Source of the DNA: Lycocorax pyrrhopterus obiensis
Lineage: Eukaryota; Chordata; Aves; Passeriformes; Paradisaeidae
Reading direction: 5' to 3'
Assembly: GCA_014706295.1 (NCBI GenBank)
Contig: JACSVZ010000011.1
Span: 8,864,163-8,928,162, forward strand
Length of the DNA stretch: 64,000 nucleotides
This document shows positions 35,682 through 48,295 of this stretch, one piece after another; position 1 is the stretch's first letter; every line of letters starts with the position of its first letter. The position numbers and the translations under genes were made by a program. The notes under the pieces are model-generated. The model ran no database searches, was not told where the DNA came from, and worked only from the letters and a program-made list of their open reading frames with translations.

Positions 35682-37675
35682 CCCTTCATCCAAGCACATC
35701 TGGTAAAAATATTTCAGTAGTGAGGGGTGAAAGGAGGCAGTTTGTGTGGAGATTATGTTTTATTTTACCATGTATAATACTTTGTTTTTCTGATGGAATT
35801 TAAAAAAAAAGATTTGTGGGCAGATGACAGATGGGAAGAACATCCAAAACAAGAATGAGCCTATAAGATGGGCATAAATAGGACTAAAATAATCACAGAA
35901 GTCAAATTATACAGGACTGATTTAAGATTATCTTGAGCTTTAACTAGAAGTGTTATTATTACAATAAAAATAAACATATGGAAAGATTCCTTTGAAAATC
36001 CTTATGTCACACTGAGATATAGCAACAGGAAGCACATAGAAATTATTTACAATCTAGATAGAAATGCTGTTATGTCACCTAGATAGGGAATACTACTTGC
36101 AGATTGAATATAGGTAAAAGTTACTGAGTATTACCCACATATTAATGAAAGACGTAGGATCCACATGCACTTTACTATCTAAAGCTGCCTAATTCATATA
36201 TAATTGAATATTCAGCCTTACAGCCTCACTAAGCAAATGCACTCCCCCTGCCTGGCACCCGCAGCTGTGCTGCCCTGTCCCCCTGTGTCACACTGAGCAC
36301 ATGGCTCAGATACAACTGAGTGGGTCCCTTGTCCTGTACCTGAGCTCTGAGACACAGCCGTGCTCTGGAGGAGCCCCTCTGAACCCTGCTGTGCTTGCAG
36401 GACTGGTGACTGCATGAGTGCACACTGCTGCTTAACACTGGGCCTTTGCTTCTAGCCCTGAAGTTATGCTGGTCACAGAAGAATTACTTTGAAGTCCAAC
36501 TTACTTCTGCTGGCGAATAAGGGTTTCCAGAAAGCCTTTTTTTGAGTGGGTGAGTACACAAAGAACACACCTACTCTATTCATAAGCCAGAAGGCATGAA
36601 ATTAAAGTGCATGAATCCAGAAAAACTGCTCTAGGTTGGTAAATACCTTCAAATGACCATCTGCCCACAGATAATCAAAGATCCGAGGTGCTCCCATGTG
36701 CATGGGATTTGTACAATTCCCTCTTTGCAAGTTCTCATTCACTGTCTGTTATATAAAACTCTCATAAGAGATCTTTTAAAGACCTAAATCTATGACCCAA
36801 ATCTGGGCTGTGACTCCTTCCTTTAGAAGTGATCAGTGTCAAAAAAGCCATTAAGATGGGGAGTCAGTACACCACTATATTAGAACAAGTTGTTTCGGGC
36901 TATTTGGCACAGTTAATTTTGACATCTGCCTATTATCACAGAAACACACACAGTTCTGCTGCCGATAGGCTGGCAGAGCTCAGCAACGCTGAACTGCACT
37001 TTAAGCATTACAACTCAGGCAATTATTTGAAAATAAACAAAGTGTTCTGACAATTAAACACTACTTGGGTTACACATTTGATATTTTTGATACATCAGAC
37101 AACCAGAGTTCAGGGCTTGTGAAAACTGACATTCTGTTGCTGTCGTGTGTGCAACAAGCAGCAAACAAATGGATCACACAAACCAAGCCTTAAAAGGATT
37201 AAAATCTTTCTCCAGCCTAGAAGGTGCACAGCAATTACTGCTCACCTGTGTAACAGCGTTCAGTGACAGTAGGTAGTTATTGTTCCTTTCATTTTTTACA
37301 GGGCCATGGAGAAGCAGGATTTAAACCATCAGTGGCAGTTGTATCAGGGAACTTCTTTTGAATTACACATGATTGTAGTGACTCAAACACACTTTATATT
37401 TGCTTTTGTTTTCGTAAAATATCAAACAGCATTATGGTGTTAAGAGTGATTTTGAATATTAAAAAACTGCTCCTACTGACAATCACTTCCCGCTCTTCTG
37501 TCTGCAACTACGTGAGTCACTGATTTTCCGATTACATGCTGGTCAACAAGAACTGAAACACTTTTTTTTCTTGGCAAAGCAAAATAACTTCTAGAAAAAT
37601 TAGATATATGAAATGATTAAATTGTGGTTTTTATATATACAGCAAAGAAATTTTAATTTAAAAATTAAATTTTAC
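35682..37675. other. Noncoding stretch, one mildly GC-rich part
   Basis: The part at 36,230-36,440 is GC-richer with overlapping chance frames (65-69 codons) but has only a few CpG. The rest is AT-rich with no repeat consensus. Confidence 0.5.
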
Positions 37676-37722
37676 CTCTTTTGTTTGTGTTTTTTGTTTG
37701 TTTTTTGGGTTTTTTTAATTGG
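37676..37722. repeat. T/G-rich low-complexity tract
   Basis: Repeated TTTTGTTTG and TTTTTTGGG runs without a stable unit length. Confidence 0.7.
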
Positions 37723-37789
37723 TAACTCTTGTTTTCAAATGAAAATGTGACATTCATTGTTTCAGACCCTGAAAAAGTTACAAAACCAT

Positions 37790-37882
37790 TCAGTTGCACT
37801 TTTGGATTTTTTTTTTTTCTGGCTCAGCCTTCTAAAGCTTTGCATGACATCTCAATACTGAAGTCAAGGTGAATTTTCACAT
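37790..37882 (+). repeat. Diverged repeat, copy 1 of 2
   Basis: It shares an AAGCTTTGCATGACATCTCA / AGCTTTGCATGGCATTTCA core, followed by ATACTG, with 38,885-38,967 in the same orientation. Weaker similarity extends on both sides (T-rich stretch upstream, AATTTT downstream). It is probably two copies of an old unnamed interspersed repeat or a local duplication. Confidence 0.45.
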
Positions 37883-38026
37883 ATTTAGTCCACCAAAACC
37901 AGTTATGGTGAATGAAGTGTTGCTCTGAACTAGTTCTACCCATGACACACAGTATATCCAGAACTCCTACACTGAGACTTTCTACTCTTGGATTATATTC
38001 CAGAGATCAATTCCAATTTTGCAAAT

Positions 38027-38065
38027 TACTGTTACTTGCCCAAACTACTCTTACTTGCCCCAAAG
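38027..38065. repeat. ~19-bp tandem duplication
   Basis: TACTGTTACTTGCCCAAAC is followed directly by TACTCTTACTTGCCCCAAAG, one base longer with a few changes. Confidence 0.7.
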
Positions 38066-38576
38066 TGCTGTTTAGGAACCAGGCTATACATTCCATTTTG
38101 TCAGTCTACACACATTTTTTGTCTCGACGGGAATAGCATCTGCTATTTTAATTCATGCCTTCTAGGGCCTGTGGCCTATACAACTCCCAGAAATACTTCA
38201 TAAAACTACCCCCTCTTCCAACTAAAGAGTACAGTGAGACCAAAAAAATCACTGTAGTAAATGGAATGATCAAGGTGACAACTGTGCACTTTCTATATGG
38301 AACTTATAGTTAATGGCAGTAGCACTTGCCTCAGAATCTTGTGAGACAGGACAACAGTTAGGAGTATGACTTTAACTTACTATATACAGGAGTACCAGAA
38401 GCAAATGATACTTTCAAATAAAAATAATATTCAAATAAAAACTGTGCCCTAAAATAATACATTTCAGAGATGAGGTGTTTTTATCAAAGAGAAGTGAGAC
38501 AAGTAGAAATAAAGAGGTTCATAGTAAAAATGCCCCGAAGGGGAAACTTGCATTTTCAGAAAAGTAGCATTCAAAC

Positions 38577-39041
38577 ATGGACCATCAATCTATAAATAAT
38601 GCTATTACCTTATATGCAGAGCAGAAGTTGTATTTGCATGTACATTTAGAGAACTATAAATTAAGTTTATACTTTCTTACACCCTGCAGTTCCAGTGCAG
38701 GTCAGCACTCAGTAACATCAGAGGTGGAACAGACCAGCCTTGCTCGATGTAACATAACGAGGACACACCAGACATGCCAGTGCACTCCAAACCCACATGT
38801 CCAGGAGCAGCACTCTCTCAGGGGCCACACCACCACCTGGCACGTCTTTGCTGCAGTGCTCTTGCACAGATGTTCCCATGGCTGGAATGCTTGGGGTTTC
38901 TCCCCTTTTGTTCTGCCCTCCAGAGCTTTGCATGGCATTTCAATACTGTGTGTCAAATTTTGCTCTCGTTTTTTATTCATTGCAGATTGCACTGAGACAC
39001 AGGACGGAAATGCAATCAGGAGATTCTGTTCTTTGATTTGA
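38577..39041 (+). other. Longest open frame of the window (154 codons), not called as a gene
   Basis: The frame is open from an ATG at 38,577 to a stop at 39,041. The translation has no recognisable domain, signal peptide or repeat and is overlapped by frames of 71-96 codons in other phases. The 38,690-38,990 part is GC-richer, which explains the lack of stops. A good splice-acceptor-like tract (T-rich then TGCAG, ending at 38,985) lies inside it. It could be chance or a noncoding exon. The diverged repeat at 38,885-38,967 also lies within it. Confidence 0.25.
38885..38967 (+). repeat. Diverged repeat, copy 2 of 2
   Basis: Partner of 37,790-37,882, about 1.1 kb downstream in the same orientation. 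Over the 34-base core roughly 27 positions agree by eye. Confidence 0.45.
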
Positions 39042-41349
39042 ACAGAAAAACTTTGGAAAACTTTACATATTAAGATAGTCTATGAGAAAGAAATGAAGCA
39101 TTTGGGTACCCCTCTGCAGTACAAGCTTTGGGATGGAAACTTGTAGAATTTTTATGGAACTGAGTCAATTACACCAGATATATATTGCAAAGCCAGGTTT
39201 TAACTACCCCTCTCAAATCCTGTCTGACCCTAAGCCCCATGGTACAATCCTGTTTGCAAATAATTACTTTCATTTAGAGAGGGGTGGGCTGCCTACAAAT
39301 TACACAGATGCTATGTTTGCAGCAAATGCCCCACACTCATTCTATAGGAGGATGCTCTGCAGCGCACCCTACTTCTAGAGCAAAGGCAAGAATCTCTCTG
39401 CAGATACTTGAAGAACGACTTTTTAAAATATAGTTGTGTCTTCAATGAGTCTTAATGTCTGATGGAGCACATGCCTTTAAGCTATCAACAGGCACATGCT
39501 TTAATGCTGCTATCAAAGCAGTCCCCACACCACCTGGTGCATCTAAGCACACGAGCTCTGTTGTCACAGCACCAGCTCGGCTTCACCTCAGTTAGTAGCA
39601 TTCTTAGGGTAAACTAAGTAATAATAGCTTTCCCACCTATAAAAGTCAATATAAATTGATAGAAATAGATGACTTTCAAACTGGTTTCTTTGTTTCTTCC
39701 TCAGTTATTTAACATTAATTGCCACTGACAAAGGTGGTACCTACATCCAAGGGGATGTAATGCCAGAACTTAGGCTCCCAGTTAAGAAGAACTTAAATAC
39801 TCACATCAGTGACATGTCTGTGATAGTTCACTGCTGCTGGTGATGCTCTTACAGCACTTTTATATTCAGCACAACATCCTTGCTTCATACAAGTAATATT
39901 AATCATTTGAAGCCAATTTCCAGTCTGTCACTGGTATGCCTTGTATCTATTACACAGAAGAGTGGTAGAACTTGTATTTTCAAACATGGAGAGAGCCAGA
40001 GGGAATTTGAGGCCTTGATTCTCCTTAGCAGCAGCCAGGAAAAGCTGCTCTTGGCTATTTTGAAGGGTATTAGACCGCTTTAAACATGCACTGACACACA
40101 GGGACCTTGGATGGAATTTTGATTTCAACAATTACCAATCAATTACCCAATAACAACCTGTATGCTTACAGCCAAATTATGGTGACAATAGGACAGGTAA
40201 GGTTTTACTTGTGCCACCCTCTGCACCAACACCACTTTGCTGAAAACAGGGTAAGAAGCAGATGCAAGAAAATGGAAGTGTTACCACTAACAGGAAATTG
40301 CATAAACATCACAATCAGGATCTTTCTGAAAAGACAGCAGAGATACAGCCATGGAATGTGGTTGCAACTTACCAAGATGGTGGCAAAAAATCAGAATCAT
40401 TATGCATCTCTCAATCACTTTTCCCCTTTTCCCTCTGTCACTGAGTAGCATATAACTGTTAGGATATTGCTTTACAGTTAAGGAATTTAAACTCAGGAAA
40501 CACTCCCAAAGTCAGCTCATTTCAATATCTCCAGCAATGCCGCTGCAACGAGATCATTGCTAACATGTGTGGGAAAGGGGCACAATCACCCTGTTAGCTA
40601 ATGCCTCCAGAACCAATTGTAGAAGTAACACTTACAATCCACTCATCCACGCGTATCTGCGTGAAGAGTTACAGAATAGTCTTCCTTGTAAAATGTTGCC
40701 ATGAAAAATAAATCTTTCTAGACACTAACACAGCAACTTCTGCAACAGCTCATTGCTATTAGTATTTAGGGAATACATCAGGACATCATAGAAACTGAAC
40801 ATACAGATGGAAATGACATAAAGAGAAATACCTTCCTGAATTTAAGATTATCACTAATTAACGTACTTGAAAAAAAATCACAAAACAAATAATTATTTTC
40901 CATGAAAAACATGCATGACTACACAACTACATGGATAAGCTGTTTAAAAAAAAAAAAGTTTTTATTAATTCCAAAGAGGATTCTTCTCTGGGTATTTCAC
41001 GGCCAGACTTCCATTTTTGTGCCTGGACTTCTCTGTAAGCTCACTGCTGTCTCAGCATTTTAGCATCTCCTACAACTTATCCTGATTGATAGTATAGGAA
41101 AGTCCTTCTCTTCCCCACACTTTCATACCATGTTATAACTTAGAGGGACCCTGGCATGTCCTGTGGCAGGTGTTAACCTCTGCAACACACAACCTTCCAT
41201 GAAAGTGACCTCAGTCCAGATCCTTGGATAAACAGCTCAACACCACCTGCACAAGCTGGCCATCTTGTGGAGTGAGCAAAACTAACTCCACCCATATTCC
41301 TTCTCATTTCTGACAGTAGTTCTCACATCAGCTCTGCTGTGAGCAAATG
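39042..41349. other. Noncoding stretch, no gene recognised
   Basis: Frames up to 113 codons (40,107-40,448) are not recognised. An A-run lies near 40,946-40,957. No repeat consensus was seen before the CR1 fragment. Confidence 0.55.
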
Positions 41350-41622
41350 TCAAGGGGATGGTGCTAGTGACAGGACAAGGAGTAATGGCCACAAACTAAA
41401 CGCTACCAATTCCACCTCAACAAGAGGAAGAACCTCTTTATATTGCGGGTGCAGAGCACTGAAACAGCTGCCCGGGGGTGGCAGGGAGTCTCCCTCTCTG
41501 GAGACATCCCAAACCCACCTGGACATGTTCTGTAACCTGCTCCAGGTGACCCTGCCATGGCAGGGGTTGGACTGGGTGACCTCCAGAGGTCCCTCTCAAC
41601 TCTCAGTGAGTCTGAGATTCTG
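41350..41622 (+). mobile_element. CR1 LINE 3' fragment
   Basis: Landmarks in order on the plus strand: TCAAGGGGATGG, GACAGGACAAGGAGTAATGG, CCACAAACTAAACGC, AGAACCTCTTTATATTGCGG, GAGCACTGAAACAGCTGCCC, GTCTCCCTCTCTGGAGACAT, AGGGGTTGGACTGGGTGACC, TCCAGAGGTCCCTCTCAACT, then an eroded tail GATTCTG. In CR1 the first part encodes the C-terminus of the pol polyprotein. Here it is frameshifted and inactive. It belongs to a different CR1 subgroup from the copy at 19 kb, judged by the GACCTCCAGAGGTCCC block. Confidence 0.88.
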
Positions 41623-41767
41623 GGAAATGATCTGCCAAGTACCAACATGACAGAAAAACTAATCAGGCTCTAGAAAAATTTTAATCCAAGAACAGTTCAC
41701 GTAAAGGAAAGAAATAATTGGGGTTTTCTGCCATAAGGAAAATAAAATTAAAGACCAATATGGTCTT
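41623..41767. other. Spacer between two opposed CR1 fragments
   Basis: 145 bp of AT-rich DNA separates the two CR1 3' ends. Confidence 0.6.
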
Positions 41768-42092
41768 AGAATCACAGAATTGTTTGGGTTGGAAGGGTCC
41801 TTTAAAGCTCATCTAATCCCACCCCTCTGCAATGAACAGGTACATCTTCAACAAGATCAGGCTGCCCAAAGTCCCATCCAGCCTCACCTTGTATGTTTCC
41901 TGGGATGGGGCACCTCAGGGCAACCTGTGCCAGCCAATGTTTCATCACTCTCATTGTGAAAAATACTTCTTCATTATATCCAATCTTCCTTCAGTTTAAA
42001 ACCATTACCCCTTTTCCCATCACAACAGGACCTGCTAAAAAGTTTGCTTCCATCTTTCTTATATGCCTCCTTCGAGTCCTGAAGGGCCACAG
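41768..42092 (-). mobile_element. CR1 LINE 3' fragment
   Basis: On the plus strand it starts with the reversed CR1 tail AGAATCACAGAATTG, then GGGTTGGAAGGGTCC, CATCTAATCCCACCCC, AAGATCAGGCTGCCC, CCCATCCAGCCTCACCTTG, GGGCACCTCAGGGCAACC, AATACTTCTTCATTATATCC and CCATCTTTCTTATATGCCTC. It lies tail to tail with the fragment at 41,350-41,622. It is 5'-truncated and decayed. Confidence 0.9.
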
Positions 42093-44442
42093 TGGCTGTT
42101 TTTAAACTGCATTACAAAAGCTGGCTGTGGTACACACCTCACCTCATGTCTTGGTCTGATCAGAGAGCACAAAGATGCTGTACTACTTCTGGCACTGGCC
42201 AGTTACCCCATCAGGCTACATGCTCCAGAGAGAACACAAAGCAGTTCATCATCCCTCATAAGAGAAGGTCCATACAAGCACAGGAAAAAACACATGGAAA
42301 CAATAAAATAGAAAATATTAAATGAAAAAAAATTGAAAACCCAAAAAGAAAAAAAAAACCCCAAACATTGAGCACAAAATGACTCCACTAACTGTACTGA
42401 GCTTTTGAATCACACCAAACACTGGCATTGTGCCTCACTGAGGAGGCAGTTTGCCAGGATATTGCCATGGGCAGCTAATAACCATTCACACACAATGGGT
42501 AACAGAGATTAAGCCCAAATATTTGAAGGTTTGCTTTAAAAATATTTTTACCATATTTAAGAAATAAAGCAGTATTTTATTCTTTCATATTGAAACTATT
42601 AAGCCAATTTCTTTAACACTAAAGCATTTCTTATTTCCACAAGCCACTGCTATATCTGTTTTCTCTCCTGGGTGTCCTGCTATAGTGCATGGGTACCCTT
42701 GTGCAAGGCTACAAAGTCTAGGGAATTCCTTTAAGTCACTCAAGTCCTATGCCAGGTGTTTGTAAGGATTAACGTTTCAAGGACTTAAACAGATTGTGGG
42801 TTTCTATAGATTGCTTTCAAATCCAGTTCTTAGACTGGATGATAACTGATATTACTGGACAGAGTTAAAGAAAAGCCTCTCTCACATTTTCATTTTTGAC
42901 TATTTCAGCACTGTTGTTTCCTGTTTCATGCTGAAGCCATGGGGCTAAGAGATGTGACAGATTTTATGATGCAGCAACTCTTCTTTTCTTAAGGAAAGAA
43001 GGCAGAGGCTGTGTTTTCCTAACATCACTATGAATGATTTCGGTGATTCGCTCTTTGCTATCAGTAACTGATATGGTCATGGAAAATGTGATACAAGACA
43101 GAGATTTGGAAAACTTTGTTTTATGCTGTGGCTGAAAACTCTTCTGTCTAACAGTACACGTTCCCTCTGGATTAAGTAACCTTTGCAAGTTTTCCACAAA
43201 CTGATTCTGCCGAATAGAAATTGATTAATGAGCTCAGACACTGAAATTGTCACTAGAAAATAGCCATTGAGATTCCAGTCAGCAACCACCAGCCCCAGGG
43301 TCAAGGAAGACCATGGACCGACGTAGCTGAAAAGAGAGCAGCCTTCATTTGTCTTCTCTCTAACTTCATTTTAACTGTGCCTGATGGCACTGGGTGCAGC
43401 CAGGAGTCTGCCACCACTTTTTTTGATAAACCCATGTACTAAGGGCTTATCAGCTGAGCTACAAAAATTCCTTCAAGGCTATAACTTCATTGGCCTGAAC
43501 CTCCACTGCCCCTAAGCTTGTGAAGTTATTTATACCTGTGCAAAATTAGAGAAAAGTTGGAACCAAACACAGTGTCATTCCAGGCCTCAGAGGCATCATC
43601 TATGATGTTACTTCTAAAGTTTCCTGATACCATTATTGCCAGCTTCTTTTGAAAATACACACAGTAGTAGCATCCACCTTACTCAGGAGAGTTCACTTCA
43701 CTTTCACTCCATTCTGCCTCATACCACGACCGCTAACATAATGAGCCATGTTTAAAAATAAACATTCTTAAATTCATAAATGTAAGACTCCAAAGAGCTG
43801 TGGACAATGTTCAACACTCCTCCCAGTCCCCAAACCTCAGAAATTTGTATCTGCTGGCCTCAGAGACCGACATTGCAGGACTAGCTACAGATACTGGAAA
43901 TTATGTAAAAGTTGTATCACATAGAACCGCATTTTATAATATAAGCCGGATTTCTAGAAAGACAAAAGTTTGTGAATTAATACTGAAACAGTTTATGTTT
44001 TATAAGCCAATTTTAAATTCTAGTTTCCTGGTAGCTATTCCATCAGTAAGGAGAGATGGTGTGGTGCTGGAAAACTTTTTCCATGAGATCTTAATATATT
44101 GATTCAGAATCAATTCTTTTTCTGGCCTTTAAAAACAATACATTTTTTGATTATACAACAGTCCTACAGTCAAAAAGATCAGTCCTGTGGGTTTTTTATT
44201 CAGACTTTCTATCCTCACTCTCCACCTCTTTTATGATTTCCTTCTTCCTGTTATGTACTTCTTGGGCACATGAAGTCTCTGGGGACTTCTTTAGGCAGAA
44301 GTAACACAGCTTGAAAGTTATTTCACAATGTGAACATTTTTCAATACCTGAGGGGTATTTCACTCATTGAGGTAGGGAGATGATACTCTTATATTTTAAA
44401 GTTAGAAGGCTCCCAGCACTCCCATGTCTCTATTGTAAATTG
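42093..44442. other. Noncoding stretch with an A-rich run
   Basis: An A/C-rich stretch at about 42,320-42,364 resembles the other low-complexity tracts. Frames up to 100 codons (43,800-44,102) are not recognised. Confidence 0.55.
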
Positions 44443-44545
44443 CAGCAAGATATTTAAACTCACCAGGTTCTCTTTCCCACCTGCAAGATGGATGTCAGGA
44501 ATTTCTTAGGAATATTGTGATGAAAAATTATAGCTTGTGCAGGGA
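44443..44545 (+). mobile_element. MIR SINE relic
   Basis: GCAAGATATTTAAACTCACC corresponds to MIR 'GCAAGTTACTTAACCTCTC'. TTTCCCACCTGCAAGATGG corresponds to 'TTTCCTCATCTGTAAAATGG', and AATATTGTGATGAAAAATTA to 'GTTGTTGTGAGGATTAAATG'. The order and spacing fit MIR, with strong divergence. Confidence 0.55.
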
Positions 44546-47500
44546 TTACCGAACAGAATTCCTGTAGACTGATTGGTGACATCAGTGCCAGTTCTGAAAA
44601 CCCCGTGCCTATGGGGAGCTCAGTATCTGAGATACTACTGTCTATATTTCTATACAAATCCTTATCTTTCTAGGTCTATTCTGCATTTTAGAAAACATTG
44701 CACTGCACATCAAGGGACCTTTAAAAAATAGCAATAAGTTACACCAAAAAGACCATGTGAAATTAATTGTATTCAGCACATGCTAGCAATTTTTGATTTA
44801 ACCTAGCCAGCCAATAAAATAAAAGCAGCTAATTAATGAAAATTAATTTTTACATACAAAGCACTTCAGACACTAAATTGCAAAGTATTAACAAAATATA
44901 TGCACAAATTTAGAATTTATTCCAATGCATACCCCTCATTTTTACTCTGATGCCCTTATTGCAATAATAATTGAGCTCTAATGAATTTTAAGAGTATCTT
45001 GTACCTGAGAGAAGCAGCACTGACAGACACACAGGTTTTGCTGCCTAGAAACAGAGTATTTCTAGTTATAATGATAGCCAGACAAATAGCATACGGGCCT
45101 GAGTGGCTGCTTTGGCATTATTTTCATCAGATGTCATAAGGTCCCTGGGTACTTGTACAATCAGTAACACTTCACAGAGCCCTCACTTCTAACAAATAAT
45201 TAGCTAAAATTGAACCAGAGATTTCTTACGTGCATGTCATAGGTTTGATATGAATAATGAGGGAAGAGGTTAACAGCAGGTCATAGACAGTTCCCTATCT
45301 TCCAGCTTATTTATTCAGTGAAATGAGAAATTGATCACATTATTTTGTATAGAAGAACCTGATTCATTACAATCAGCTCTGAATTGGCAGTTTTTGCTTT
45401 AGGCAATTTCAGAACATTACTTATGCTTAAAGAGTTACTGGTAAGGTCATTTTACAACTTGTAATCACCTCTCTGACCCCTTCATGACCAGAGCTGCAAA
45501 AGCTTAAGCATATGTGAAAATTGAAAAAGGCATGCATACGAACAGAAAACTAATGGTTAAACAAGAGGAGCTGAACCAACAAACCCATCCAGCCAAAGCA
45601 GGGATAACACATTCAGGTGTACTAGAAGATATTAGGAACACATCATTTCTTGCACATCAAAAATGCACATTGAGTCTTCCCTGATTTGGCAAGACAGCTA
45701 TTGGAGGGAGAATTAATCTGCTAAGTGCTGTATTAACCAGCGGAGGGCAAGAAAAGGAAAGGCAAAGGAGACAAGTACAGGTAAGGATCTGGAGCTGAAG
45801 GTGACACTATGGGGGGCTGCAGGGACAGAAAAGCCTGGTTAGTTCTTACACCTAAGAGTAGCAGTGGTCACTACTCCATCTTCTATTGACCCAAACTCCC
45901 TTAGCACCATGAACCAAGGCTGTTTTATTCTAAAGAAGGTTTATAACAACTTTCCATAACTGCATACACCACAGGATAAGCTCTCTTAGGTGCTCCCTGT
46001 CGCCAAGAACGCTTTTACCTCTTCCTGCACCAGTACCACTCTAACCAGGTTGTCTTTTCTGGACAGAATGAGGAACTGCAATCCCTGCAGGGCCAGAATC
46101 AATCCCTTCCCAATTACAGAGACACATGGGATAAAGGTAGGCTCCCTGTTTCAGAGCCAGTGTCATTCAGACCTTGCAGAGTGCTGCTGCTGGGCTCTGG
46201 GTTAGGTGGCAGATACTCACTGAAAGTACAAGCTCATCTTTAAATAACAGAAGTAATTTTATCTAATTATTTTTGAAAAACCTACCTCCTGAATCAGCTT
46301 ATGCACCCCACTGTGTGTTATAAGGAAAATAGAGGGGAAACTGTAATAAGTGTTTGAGAACAGGGGTGGAAAAGAAACAGGACAGAACGTCACCTGATTT
46401 ATGACTAAGGGTGCAAATTGGTACAGAATTAACTGCTTAGCATATGCCATTCATTAAAACAGCCATCAAAGAGCAACAAGTACAAAACAAAGAAACATTG
46501 CATGTATGTTACAGTTGGAATAACTCCTTAATTATGCCTGTTAGCTCCATTATCGCCACTTCAAAGCATAAGAAAGCAGTGCTTTAAAAATCATTCTGGT
46601 GAGTAACTGAGCTAGGATACGTTCAAGGATACATCATATATAATTTACAGATGATTCTTTTTAAGCACCTAAGTTCCATATACTCGCGAAGCCAATGTTC
46701 AAATCTGCAAAAGAACTTCAGCATCTAAAATGAGATTAAGAGGACTTCTTTGGGCTTCTACAGCCAGTAAAGGAATTCTTCAAACTCCTCCCTGACCCCA
46801 CAGTTGCTAGAAGTCTATAATTGGTTACAAGTCCCTTAATAATGTTTACTGAGTGCTTAATAGTCTGTTTTACACTTGATGAAACAGCCTTCTCACCAGC
46901 AGAAGTAAGTAGTTTGAGATTATTGAGCAGCTAAAAATGACATTATCAACAAGAAGGCAATTGTCTTACGTTCCCTAAGAACCAAGGCTTCCAAAGCACA
47001 TCAGGCTGGAAGGGGTGATCAGAACCTGTCCAATGTATATTGGAGGAGAAAGGTGGGATCAAAGAGGGAGACATCTCAATTTTTATACAATAGGTTAGTG
47101 AACACACGCTCAAAACCTTCCTTAATCTGAGAGAATCCAAAAACATTTCTTGTCTTCCAACTCTTAGTCATGAAAAAGCTACTGGAAACATAGTTGTGGA
47201 GATGCAGTGTCCTTCTAAAACTGCCCCAAAAGTGGCAGTTAAGAATGTTTAAAACATGCCTGCAACAGTCATGTAAGTCAATACTGGTAGTGGGGCAGGT
47301 GAATGTTGTTTTATGCCTACTAGAAACTGGATGATACCTGCAGCTTTCTTATCATCAGGAAGCTTAATTTACTGGGATTTGCTCAACATTCAAAAGGAAA
47401 GTAGCTGAAAAGCAAACAGGAAATATTCAGTTTAACCAAAAAAACCCCAACCAGCTAAGAAACTTAGGAAAATCTCTGTATTTCACTAGTAAACACTACT

Positions 47501-48174
47501 TCAAATATTTTTGTGAACATATTTTATCCAACTTTCTTATACATGATTAGCCTTTCAGGTCAATGTACATGGAATATGTAATTAAAAGGTTAATAGAAGC
47601 AAAACTAAGTATCAGCTACATATTTAATGTACTCCATTTCAACATATGCTTTCCCCTTTTCTCACATGTATTTCATTTGGTACCAAGTAGCAGAGGAAGG
47701 ACTTTCCACGTCTTTCCAGTCTCTAAAATTGTCTCCCTTATGCAATCTCACTTAAGACAAAGTTTCTTCCCTTCATTTAGGCCTTGTTTTATTTCCAGGA
47801 TGCTGCTTACGTTCCTTTACACACCACCCACACAGATTTAAACCTTCTTTTGTATGAGTGTGCAGCAGCTTTGGACCTGGTCAAAGCTTTTCTTGCAACA
47901 GACTCTCCCTCTCTTCACGGGCAGGGTGGGGAAGTCCAGCTGCCACAGACACATGAGAGCAAAGCAGGTCTCTTTTAACCCCACCCCTTTTCCAGAGCTT
48001 CCATGGTGTCAGCACGCTGGATTTACTATTTATATCTGCTAGGACATACAGTATTTGAAACAACCAGGCATTTTGCAACCATTCTAAAAGCTAGCCACTT
48101 TTTTTTTTTTTTCCACTCTGGCTAGCACAAAAAAACACATCTGTCTAAACAAAACAGTGCATGTATCCACAGTC
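44546..48174. other. Noncoding stretch, no gene recognised
   Basis: AT-rich DNA with frames of 92 codons or fewer. A T-run of about 15 is present near 48,099. No repeat consensus was recognised. Confidence 0.55.
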
Positions 48175-48295
48175 CCTTCCGAGCCTCAGAATCCCACAGG
48201 TGCTCTTGCTCCGGTGCCACCAGCTGTAATGGAAGGCTAAAGAGGGACGACACTCCTGCCGGGAAAACTCACTACGCCTCTGTAAGGTCTTTCAG
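48175..48295. other. Small CpG-containing pocket
   Basis: Five CpG (about 48,180, 48,212, 48,248, 48,260 and 48,275) in 100 bp of otherwise CpG-poor DNA. No frame, repeat or promoter element was recognised. Confidence 0.25.

Noticed and set aside
37645..37672. AT-rich inverted repeat (TTTAATTT/AAATTAAA)
   Set aside because: The stem is short and pure A/T, common by chance in this composition.
38577..39041. 154-codon open frame as a protein gene
   Set aside because: No domain, frames overlap in other phases, GC-rich pocket and an old repeat inside explain its length.
41339..41650. 103-codon frame over a CR1 fragment
   Set aside because: It is the decayed end of CR1 pol/3' UTR read partly out of frame, not a host gene.
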